This document shows, piece by piece, positions 1-5,124 of a stretch of 5,124 nt of DNA. The DNA comes from Lactobacillaceae bacterium UBA639 (GTDB lineage: Bacteria; Bacillota; Bacilli; Lactobacillales; Lactobacillaceae). Within the stretch, counting starts at the first letter, position 1; every line of letters starts with the position of its first letter. The position numbers and the translations under genes were made by a program. The stretch is taken from NCBI GenBank assembly GCA_002299975.1, contig DBOT01000117.1, positions 1,876-6,999 on the forward strand. Direction: 5' to 3'. The notes below the pieces were generated by a model. It worked only from the letters and a program-made list of their open reading frames with translations, ran no database searches and had not been told where the DNA came from.

Positions 1-594
1 GACATCTCGTTTAAGATCATGCAGCGTGGCAAGCTGATTGCCCTGGCCTACAATTCAGAAGCCTTTCAACAGGAACCAGAGCGGGTACATGACTATTACT
101 TCCAGCGTCTCCGTTGGGCCAAGGGAAACTACCAAGTGATTATTCATAACCTTCGGCACCTTTTTGACCACAGCAACTGGCGGGTGAAGCTGGAAATTTT
201 CTACTATTCCTGTATCTTCTTCTGGTTCAACGCTGCAATTGTCCTGTCTGACATCATCTTTCTTGCTAACGCCAGCTATCTTATTGCACGGTTCTTTGAT
301 CCAGCACTAGCTATTCCATTTACCTTCGGTGAGAGTAATATTCTGATTATGCAGGTTCTGCTGTTAAACTGGCTCTTGATGATTATCCTGTATATCCTTC
401 AAATATCAACCGCAATGGCAACCCAGTTTGGTCAGGCGACGACGAGTCAAATCTGGCTGGCACTGGCTTCTTACTTCACCTATTCACAACTTTTTATCCT
501 CGTCTCCATTCATGCCGTTTGTTCCGTCAGCCTGGATGCGATACTGGGCCGTAATGGCAATGTGTGGGTCAAGACGAAGCGCTTTGATGACTAG
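1..594 (+). CDS. Processive family 2 glycosyltransferase, C-terminal part (5' end cut by window)
   Basis: This is the C-terminal 197 residues of a membrane glycosyltransferase; the reading frame is open from base 1, so the Met at base 19 is internal. The visible part begins in the acceptor-side region of the GT2 fold and carries QRLRW (bases 103-117), the QxxRW motif of processive beta-glycan synthases such as cellulose, hyaluronan, PNAG and Listeria PssC synthases, which holds the growing chain. About three hydrophobic segments follow, at visible residues 66-88, 113-135 and 150-177, ending in a short basic tail with a WxKTxR-like pattern. Such enzymes polymerise a UDP-sugar in the cytosol and pass the chain through their own membrane pore. 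The catalytic D, DxD and TED motifs lie outside the window. The gene is followed after 14 bases by a GH8 hydrolase and then a UDP-GlcNAc 2-epimerase, which suggests a ManNAc- or GlcNAc-based polymer. It may instead belong to the XrtG-associated glycosyltransferase group. The family is secure; the sugar is inferred. Confidence 0.9.
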   Translation, partial: DISFKIMQRGKLIALAYNSEAFQQEPERVHDYYFQRLRWAKGNYQVIIHNLRHLFDHSNWRVKLEIFYYSCIFFWFNAAIVLSDIIFLANASYLIARFFDPALAIPFTFGESNILIMQVLLLNWLLMIILYILQISTAMATQFGQATTSQIWLALASYFTYSQLFILVSIHAVCSVSLDAILGRNGNVWVKTKRFDD

Positions 595-603
595 GGGGAG
601 GAG
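595..603 (+). promoter_or_regulatory. Strong ribosome binding site for the GH8 gene
   Basis: GGGGAGGAG directly follows the glycosyltransferase stop codon and ends 5 bases before the ATG at 609. It is close to a perfect anti-16S match, which fixes the GH8 start and suggests this gene is translated efficiently in its own right within the operon. Confidence 0.85.
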
Positions 604-608
604 AAATT

Positions 609-1745
609 ATGCGATTATCTAAATTTACGTGGTTCTTAGTGGCGGTAATCACGATCATCTATACTGCCATCTTCATCGTCATTCGCGTTCAGAACCCGCA
701 CCATATTCAAGCAACGAGTTATCAGCAGTGGCGAAAAACGTATGTTATTAAGCAATCCGCGAACCGGGCCTTTGTCAACACCAGTAACCAGCGATCCAAG
801 CCCGTCGCCCTTTCGGAGGGGCAAGGGTACGGCCTCTACATCACCGCCGCGGCCGGGAAGCATGGATGGGCAAGTTCCCGAGACTTTGATCAGCTGTTGA
901 ATTATTACCTCGCCCACCGGGACCGGGTCGGTGAAACCCACCAAACACGAACCTACCTGATGAAATGGCGCCAGTACCAAAAGAAGGGGCACTGGGTCAG
1001 TGATATCAACAGTGCAACCGATGGTGATCTCTTTATTGCCATGGCCCTCCACCAGGCTGCCCAAATCTGGCCAAAGCGGGCGGCCTACTACCGTAACCTC
1101 GAACATCACTTAACTAATGATATTCTGGCCTATGAATACAATCCCCAAACGAAGGCGCTGACGGTTGGCGATTGGGCAACGAGCAAGTCAAAATACTACC
1201 GGTTGATGCGAACATCAGACGTCGCTCCGACCTTCTTCGATGCCTTTTACCATTCTAGTCACGATCCCCGGTGGCGAACCGTTAAAAACGGCATGCTCGA
1301 CCGCCTGGCCGATCTCAGTGCCCAACACCAGACCGGGCTAGTCCCCGACTTTGCCTGGATAACCGCTGACAGTGCTAAACCAGTTAAACCATGGACCGTC
1401 GCTAGCGAAAACGATGGCAACTATTCCGCCAATGCCTGCCGGGTACCGATGATGCTGGCGGCCAGCAAGGATCCGCGGGCCCAAAAAACGCTCTCCCGGA
1501 TGATGAGGTTTTTCAGTCACCGGACGCACGTAACGGCGGGTTACACCCTAACTGGGCAACAATTGAATCACTACCAATCGGCCAGTTTTAGTGCACCGAT
1601 CTTTGAAGCAGTGAGTTTTAACCGTAACCACGGGTATGACAACCTCTTTTCTAGTCAAAAGTTTGTTTTCAGTAAGCCCCTGCCTAAGGATAATTACTAT
1701 GACGCAACATTAACAACCATTGCGGCAATGGAAGGAATGAATTAA
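609..1745 (+). CDS. Membrane-anchored glycoside hydrolase family 8 (PssZ/BcsZ-like)
   Basis: This is a 378-residue GH8 protein, a normal length for the family. Residues 7-26 form one hydrophobic helix after a short basic start (signal anchor). There is no lipobox and no clear cleavage site, so the catalytic domain should sit outside the cell, tethered to the membrane. SEGQGYG at 69-75 contains Glu70, the expected general acid. ATDGDL at 136-141 carries the conserved substrate-site aspartates (138, 140). TGLVPDF at 242-248 matches a conserved GH8 segment. YSANACRVP at 272-280 aligns with the YDAxR region where GH8a enzymes place the catalytic base; here the residue is Asn275, as in the GH8b (chitosanase-type) subgroup. 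GH8 enzymes invert beta-1,4 linkages in cellulose, xylan, chitosan or bacterial exopolysaccharides. Sitting between a synthase and an epimerase gene, it probably trims or releases the polymer made by this operon, as BcsZ and PssZ do. The substrate is not shown by the sequence. Confidence 0.92.
   Translation: MRLSKFTWFLVAVITIIYTAIFIVIRVQNPHHIQATSYQQWRKTYVIKQSANRAFVNTSNQRSKPVALSEGQGYGLYITAAAGKHGWASSRDFDQLLNYYLAHRDRVGETHQTRTYLMKWRQYQKKGHWVSDINSATDGDLFIAMALHQAAQIWPKRAAYYRNLEHHLTNDILAYEYNPQTKALTVGDWATSKSKYYRLMRTSDVAPTFFDAFYHSSHDPRWRTVKNGMLDRLADLSAQHQTGLVPDFAWITADSAKPVKPWTVASENDGNYSANACRVPMMLAASKDPRAQKTLSRMMRFFSHRTHVTAGYTLTGQQLNHYQSASFSAPIFEAVSFNRNHGYDNLFSSQKFVFSKPLPKDNYYDATLTTIAAMEGMN
1730..1737 (+). 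promoter_or_regulatory. Ribosome binding site for wecB inside the GH8 3' end
   Basis: GGAAGGAA lies in the last codons of the GH8 gene, about 10 bases before the ATG at 1748. Only two bases separate the GH8 stop from this ATG, so ribosomes ending GH8 are well placed to reinitiate. This implies translational coupling of the hydrolase and the epimerase. Confidence 0.7.
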
Positions 1746-1747
1746 CA

Positions 1748-2866
1748 ATGAAAAAGAAAATAATGACGGTCTTCGGGACGCGCCCGGAGGCTATTAAGAT
1801 GGCACCGGTCGTCAAACAGCTGATTGCTGACGAGCAGACAACACCAATCACCGTCGTCACCGGGCAGCACCGCGAAATGCTCAAGCAGGTCTTAGACATC
1901 TTCCAAATTAAACCCGACTATGACCTGAGCATCATGGAGAAGAATCAGAGCCTGGAACAGATCACCAGCAAGGTTCTGCTGGGATTAGCCCCGATTCTGC
2001 AACGAGAGCAACCAGACCTGGTCCTTGTTCATGGGGACACCACCACCACGATGGCCGCTAGCCTCAGTGCGTTCTACCATCATGTTCCGATCGGTCACGT
2101 CGAGGCGGGCCTGCGGACGTGGAACTTGGCCTCGCCGTTTCCTGAGGAAGCCAACCGCCAGCTGACTGATGACCTATCGAGCATTTATTTTGCCCCGACT
2201 GAGCTAAGCCGGGAAAACCTATTGAAGGAGCATCACTCTGCTGACCGCATCTATGTGACCGGCAACACAGCAATTGATGTCCTCAAGTACACGATCAATC
2301 ACGAATATCATCACCAGGTTCTCGATCAGATTCCAGCTGATCACCGCATCATCCTGCTGACGATGCACCGACGGGAAAATCAGGGTGTTCCGATGGCTAA
2401 CGTCTTCCGGGCCATTCGTGAGGTTGCCCAGGCCGATCCTCATCTGGACATCATTTATCCTGTTCACCTAAGCCCCAAGGTTCAAGAAGTTGCTCGCCAG
2501 GCCTTTGCGGGGGCTCCCAATGTCCACCTTATTGACCCGTTGGACGTGATTGACTTCCACAACTTAGCAGCACGGAGTTACTTTATCATGACCGATTCCG
2601 GTGGCGTTCAGGAGGAGGCACCGGCATTGAACAAGCCAGTGCTCGTCCTCCGCAATACCACCGAGCGTCCCGAAGGCGTTGATGCCGGGACACTGAAACT
2701 GGTTGGTACTCAGTCGGCTGACGTTCGGCAAGCCATGCTTACCCTGCTGAACGATGATCAGGAGTATCAACGGATGGCAACGGCACGGAACCCGTATGGG
2801 GATGGTCATGCGGCTGAGCGGATCGTTGAGCATTGCAAGGAGTTCCTCACTAAAGATATTATGTAA
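1748..2866 (+). CDS. wecB: UDP-N-acetylglucosamine 2-epimerase, non-hydrolysing (WecB/MnaA)
   Basis: This cytosolic enzyme interconverts UDP-GlcNAc and UDP-ManNAc. The 372-residue length is normal and the protein appears complete. Two Rossmann-like GT-B domains are visible: GTRPEAIK at 10-17, VTGQHR at 37-42, HGDTTT at 95-100, GHVEAGLRT at 116-124, FPEEANR at 131-137, TMHRREN at 205-211, DSGGVQEEAP at 283-292, RNTTERPEG at 302-310 and GDGHAAERI at 351-359. The residues matching the E. coli catalytic set are Asp97, Glu119, Glu133/134 and His207; all are present. In Gram-positives UDP-ManNAc usually feeds the wall teichoic acid linkage unit (TagA). Here the gene is the last of an operon with a processive glycosyltransferase and a GH8 hydrolase, so it probably supplies UDP-ManNAc for a capsule or exopolysaccharide. 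A housekeeping role cannot be excluded, since it may be the only copy in the genome. The enzyme activity is near certain; the pathway is inferred. Confidence 0.96.
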   Translation: MKKKIMTVFGTRPEAIKMAPVVKQLIADEQTTPITVVTGQHREMLKQVLDIFQIKPDYDLSIMEKNQSLEQITSKVLLGLAPILQREQPDLVLVHGDTTTTMAASLSAFYHHVPIGHVEAGLRTWNLASPFPEEANRQLTDDLSSIYFAPTELSRENLLKEHHSADRIYVTGNTAIDVLKYTINHEYHHQVLDQIPADHRIILLTMHRRENQGVPMANVFRAIREVAQADPHLDIIYPVHLSPKVQEVARQAFAGAPNVHLIDPLDVIDFHNLAARSYFIMTDSGGVQEEAPALNKPVLVLRNTTERPEGVDAGTLKLVGTQSADVRQAMLTLLNDDQEYQRMATARNPYGDGHAAERIVEHCKEFLTKDIM

Positions 2867-2935
2867 ACTAAACGTGAGAAATGAGCTAGCTGAAAATCAA
2901 TTTCGGGAAGCTCCGTGTCCGTAGAAGAAATAAAC

Positions 2936-2980
2936 AGCACCTAAGCGTTCGAAAACGCCGAACGCTTAGGTGCTATTTTT
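2936..2980. terminator. Bidirectional intrinsic terminator between convergent operons
   Basis: A perfect 16-bp inverted repeat (2936-2951 with 2959-2974) encloses a 7-base loop. On the plus strand it is followed by ATTTTTCTATT, ending the polysaccharide operon about 70 bases after the wecB stop. On the minus strand the same stem is followed by GTTTATTTCTT, a weaker T-rich run, so it can also end the DUF3737-PLP enzyme operon whose stop codon is at 2991-2993. Confidence 0.93.
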
Positions 2981-2990
2981 CTATTAATTA

Positions 2991-4160
2991 CTACTTTTCA
3001 AAATCCTTAACAGATTTCAAGAGACGCTGCATCGCATCCTCAATTTGCTTCCGTGGATAGGCAATGTTGATCCGAATGAAGCCGGCACCGTTGCCATGGT
3101 AGTAAGTTCCTGGGTTGATGATCAAACCGCTATCCTGCCGAATGAACTCTGCCAGCTGCTGACTATCAGCAGTGATTTCACTTGTATCGATCCAGAGCAG
3201 GTAGGTTGCTGTTCCGGGTACCAGGTGCATTTCAGGCAGGTTCTGCTTGATGAAGTCAGCGATGTAGTGCTTATTGGCCAGCACATACTGCTTCAATTGG
3301 TGCAACCATTCACCACCCTGCTGGTAGGCCGCAATGGCTCCTGGAATTGCCAACAGGTTGGGCTCAGCGACTTCGTACTTGTTGATGGCCCGATTGAAAC
3401 GTTCCCGTAAGATTGGGTTGGGAACAATCCCGGTGGCCGAGTGGAGGGCCGCCAAATTGAAGGTCTTGCTGGTCGAAACCAGGGCGATTAAATTGCTGGT
3501 AATCTCCGTCGGCAATGAAAATGCCGGGGTATAGTCTGGCCCTTCCAGTACCAGGTCACCGTGGATCTCATCGCTGATTACAATCACCCCGTGACGCTTG
3601 GCCAGCGACAGGATATGGGTCAGCTCGTCCTTTGTCCAGACGTAGCCAGTTGGGTTGTGGGGATTGCAGAGGATCATCAGGGTCGTCAGCGGATCCGCCA
3701 GTTTATCTTCCAGGTCGTACCAGTCGACATGGTAGGTGTGCTGATCATGATCATACAGTTGTTGACTGGCAATTACGTGCCGACCGCTGTTGATGATGGA
3801 GTTGTAGAAGGTATTGTAAACTGGTTCCATCAGGAGAACATTGTCCCCTTCATGGCTAAAGTGATGGACACTCGCCGTGATTGCGGGGATGACGCCGGTG
3901 GCAAACCGCATCCAGTCCGTCTCAGCAGCCGCGTGGTGTTCCTTGGCATACCATTCGGCTACTGCCTGGAAGTACTCCGGAGTTGGGTATTCGTAGCCAA
4001 AAGCCCCCTGGTCAATCTTCTTCTTCATGGCAATCATGATTTCGGGGGCCGTCTTGAAGTCCATGTCGGCGGTCGTTATCGGGAGCTCACCAGCTTTGAC
4101 ATCCCATTTTTCAGAATTAGTATGCTTTCGGTCCAGAATCGTATCAAAATCGTATTGCAT
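2991..4160 (-). CDS. MalY/PatB family PLP-dependent C-S lyase (cystathionine beta-lyase) or aminotransferase
   Basis: This is a 389-residue fold-type I PLP enzyme, full length for the MalY/PatB group. Near the N-terminus is TADMDF (30-35), a family hallmark. CNPHNPTG at 165-172 supplies Asn166/Asn169 near the cofactor ring. SDEIHGDL at 196-203 contains Asp197, which binds the pyridine nitrogen. STSKTFNLAAL at 229-239 contains Lys232, the Schiff-base lysine. FIRIN at 361-365 contains Arg363, expected to grip the substrate carboxylate. Members of this group cleave cystathionine or cysteine to homocysteine or H2S plus ammonia and pyruvate; some act as aminotransferases. There is no signal peptide, so it is cytosolic. 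The start is supported by AGGGGG, 8 bases upstream on the minus strand. It is the second gene of an operon, 12 bases after the DUF3737 gene, and ends at the bidirectional terminator. The exact substrate cannot be read from the sequence; a link to methionine/cysteine metabolism or volatile sulfur release is the usual reading. Confidence 0.92.
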   Translation of the reverse strand: MQYDFDTILDRKHTNSEKWDVKAGELPITTADMDFKTAPEIMIAMKKKIDQGAFGYEYPTPEYFQAVAEWYAKEHHAAAETDWMRFATGVIPAITASVHHFSHEGDNVLLMEPVYNTFYNSIINSGRHVIASQQLYDHDQHTYHVDWYDLEDKLADPLTTLMILCNPHNPTGYVWTKDELTHILSLAKRHGVIVISDEIHGDLVLEGPDYTPAFSLPTEITSNLIALVSTSKTFNLAALHSATGIVPNPILRERFNRAINKYEVAEPNLLAIPGAIAAYQQGGEWLHQLKQYVLANKHYIADFIKQNLPEMHLVPGTATYLLWIDTSEITADSQQLAEFIRQDSGLIINPGTYYHGNGAGFIRINIAYPRKQIEDAMQRLLKSVKDFEK

Positions 4161-4168
4161 TTAATTTA

Positions 4169-4174
4169 CCCCCT
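4169..4174 (-). promoter_or_regulatory. Ribosome binding site for the PLP enzyme, overlapping the upstream stop codon
   Basis: Read on the minus strand, the DUF3737 stop codon TAG runs straight into GGGG, giving TAGGGGG with 8 bases to the ATG at 4160. Stop codon and ribosome site share bases, which points to coupled translation of the two proteins. Confidence 0.75.
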
Positions 4175-5042
4175 AGTGCTGCTTAACGTGTTGTGCTGAG
4201 TCATCATCCGTGATAATGGTCGTCTTGCTTGGGTCGATCTCGTGCGGATCCATGATGATCTCGTCGATGTGGTGCGCCTTGATCTTCCCGCTGATCGGGT
4301 TCTTGACGCTCATGATGTCGGAATCGATCTCGGCATCGATGTTCTCACAGTATTCAAAAGCCAGGTCGGTGTGCAGGAGCCGACAATTCTTCAGCGTGAG
4401 GTTCTTGGTGTAGCAGAGTCCCTGATCACTCTCAATCGTACAGTTGATCAGCGTAATGTGGTTCGTGTTCCAGGCCAGGTATTCCCCGTTCAGGAATGAG
4501 TCGTAAACCACCACGTTATCACAGTTCCAGAAGTTGTCCTTAGTGACCATCGTTGAATTATGGATCTCCACATTCTTGGCCCCGTCAAAGGCGTAGTTAC
4601 CGATGATATTGAGGTGGTCGGCATAGACATTCTCACTGTTCATCCCAAAGTAGTCACCATTGGCCTGGACATTGTTCATCTTGATGTTCTTGCAGGACCA
4701 GAGTGTTTCCTCAGCGTCCCCAAAATGGACGTTGTTGAGCCGAATGTCGTCACAGCGGCGGAATTGTTTAGGTGCCTGGATGGCACTGTCGTTGATCTCA
4801 ATATCCTTAGTGTACCAGATACCTGAGCGCGACATCGTCTCCCAGATGGAATCGTTTACTGTCACGTGTTGATCATACCAGAGTGGGTATTTCCATTGAA
4901 AAATCACCTTATTTAATTCGAGGTCGTGGGCATTCTTTAATGGTGACTCCCCTTTACCGAAGGTCGTCCGGGTAATCTTGGCATCGTGTTCACCAAACAG
5001 CGGCCGCTCGCCATCAAAGTATTGGTCAATGATTTCTTTCAT
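4173..5042 (-). CDS. DUF3737 family protein, predicted right-handed beta-helix, function unknown
   Basis: I recognise this 289-residue protein as a DUF3737 member, a family common in lactobacilli, bifidobacteria and clostridia with no established function. After an N-terminal segment (1-36) beginning MKEIIDQYFDG, residues 37-265 form a ladder of about 12 units of 19-22 residues. Each opens with a K/D/E-N-I/V-x-L/I/V-x-N/D pattern and ends in an aromatic or aliphatic residue followed by a small or Cys residue (for example ENVYADHLN, KNVEIHNST, KNLTLKNCR). Such spacing is typical of right-handed parallel beta-helices. There is no signal peptide or membrane segment, so it should be cytosolic. 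The tail (266-289) is acidic, then His/Gln-rich. The start at 5042 is supported by AAGAAGGA 10 bases upstream and by a promoter beyond. It leads a two-gene operon with a MalY/PatB-type PLP enzyme, so it may assist, scaffold or share a pathway with that enzyme. Nothing visible proves a catalytic role; polysaccharide-active beta-helix enzymes share the fold only. Confidence 0.88.
   Translation of the reverse strand: MKEIIDQYFDGERPLFGEHDAKITRTTFGKGESPLKNAHDLELNKVIFQWKYPLWYDQHVTVNDSIWETMSRSGIWYTKDIEINDSAIQAPKQFRRCDDIRLNNVHFGDAEETLWSCKNIKMNNVQANGDYFGMNSENVYADHLNIIGNYAFDGAKNVEIHNSTMVTKDNFWNCDNVVVYDSFLNGEYLAWNTNHITLINCTIESDQGLCYTKNLTLKNCRLLHTDLAFEYCENIDAEIDSDIMSVKNPISGKIKAHHIDEIIMDPHEIDPSKTTIITDDDSAQHVKQH
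4248..4934 (-). repeat. Protein-level tandem repeat: about 12 beta-helix rungs in the DUF3737 gene
   Basis: Units start near residues 37, 58, 79, 98, 118, 137, 156, 175, 194, 213, 233 and 253, a period of 19-21 residues (57-63 bases). The repeat is clear in the protein but diverged in the DNA, so this is an old structural repeat and not a recent tandem duplication. Confidence 0.75.
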
Positions 5043-5052
5043 TTTAAGTAGG

Positions 5053-5060
5053 TCCTTCTT
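5053..5060 (-). promoter_or_regulatory. Ribosome binding site for the DUF3737 gene
   Basis: AAGAAGGA on the minus strand lies 10 bases upstream of the ATG at 5042. It supports this start codon; no in-frame alternative with a better site is visible between the promoter and this ATG. Confidence 0.75.
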
Positions 5061-5067
5061 TCGTCAA

Positions 5068-5095
5068 TTACTAAATAATAACTATATTTTAGTAA
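5068..5095. promoter_or_regulatory. Candidate operator: 8-bp inverted repeat over the -10 box and start site
   Basis: TTACTAAA (5068-5075) and TTTAGTAA (5088-5095) are perfect inverted copies separated by 12 bases, so half-site centres are 20 bases apart, about two helical turns. One arm overlaps the -10 box and the other lies just downstream of the predicted start, a placement expected for a repressor site. The regulator is not in the window. The AT-rich setting raises the chance of a coincidental match. Confidence 0.45.
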
Positions 5096-5114
5096 GAAAC
5101 TTCAATAATGTAAA
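5086..5114 (-). promoter_or_regulatory. Sigma-A-type promoter of the DUF3737-PLP enzyme operon
   Basis: On the minus strand a -35 box TTTACA (5109-5114) and a -10 box TAAAAT (5086-5091) are separated by exactly 17 bases; each matches the consensus at five of six positions. The predicted start is near 5079, giving a leader of about 37 bases, too short for a riboswitch or T-box. The region is markedly AT-rich compared with the flanking genes. Confidence 0.7.
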
Positions 5115-5124
5115 ATAATTATTA

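Noticed and set aside
1..594. Treating the glycosyltransferase fragment as a complete gene starting at base 19
   Set aside because: The frame is open to base 1 and the six residues before the Met fit the stretch that follows the TED motif in GT2 synthases, so the gene is cut by the window edge.
428..622. Small plus-strand open frame overlapping the end of the glycosyltransferase and the start of GH8
   Set aside because: It is out of frame with both genes, lacks a convincing ribosome site, and its translation shows nothing recognisable.
636..1109. Open frame of 157 codons on the minus strand inside the GH8 gene
   Set aside because: It is antisense to a well-supported GH8 gene, and its translation is valine/glycine/proline-rich with no recognisable fold, as expected for a shadow of GC-rich codons.
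2867..2935. Short spacer after wecB containing a weak GAGCT/AGCTC pairing (2883-2887 with 2909-2913)
   Set aside because: A 5-bp stem with a 21-base loop is well within chance, and no coding or small-RNA signal is evident; the only strong structure is the terminator that follows.
3561..4199. Long open frame on the plus strand (212 codons) opposite the PLP enzyme gene
   Set aside because: It lies antisense to a clear MalY/PatB gene with all family motifs, has no good ribosome site, and its translation shows no recognisable domain.
5104..5123. AATAAT/ATTATT inverted repeat around the -35 box
   Set aside because: Six-base A/T-only arms in a very AT-rich promoter region carry little information; probably a coincidence.

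Overview
The window looks like chromosomal DNA of a Gram-positive lactic acid bacterium in the Lactobacillaceae. By feel of codon and GC use (roughly 50% GC) and gene types, a Limosilactobacillus such as the fermentum/reuteri/mucosae group is most likely. This is an inference from strong purine-rich Shine-Dalgarno sites, short intergenic gaps and the protein families present; no rRNA or other species marker is in view.

Left half (1-2866, plus strand): the 3' end of an operon for a surface polysaccharide. It holds the C-terminal third or so of a processive family 2 glycosyltransferase (QxxRW motif followed by membrane helices), then a membrane-anchored family 8 glycoside hydrolase, then a complete non-hydrolysing UDP-GlcNAc 2-epimerase (WecB/MnaA). 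The gaps are 14 and 2 bases. A synthase, an extracellular beta-glycanase and an enzyme making UDP-ManNAc together resemble the Listeria Pss system, whose polymer has a poly-beta-1,4-ManNAc backbone and whose hydrolase PssZ is also GH8. The proposal that this operon makes a ManNAc-containing exopolysaccharide is inference.

Centre (2867-2990): a short intergenic region between convergent operons, with a perfect 16-bp inverted repeat and T-rich flanks that can act as a terminator in both directions.

Right half (2991-5124, minus strand): a two-gene operon read leftward from a good sigma-A-type promoter at 5086-5114. The first gene encodes a DUF3737-type repeat protein, predicted to be a right-handed beta-helix of about 12 rungs and of unknown function. 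The second encodes a MalY/PatB-type PLP enzyme (cystathionine beta-lyase / C-S lyase or aminotransferase). The second gene's ribosome site overlaps the first gene's stop codon, so they are probably translated together. An 8-bp inverted repeat overlaps the -10 box and start region and is a candidate operator.

There is no sign of mobile elements, CRISPR arrays, tRNA or rRNA genes, or phage genes. The two operons appear functionally unrelated.
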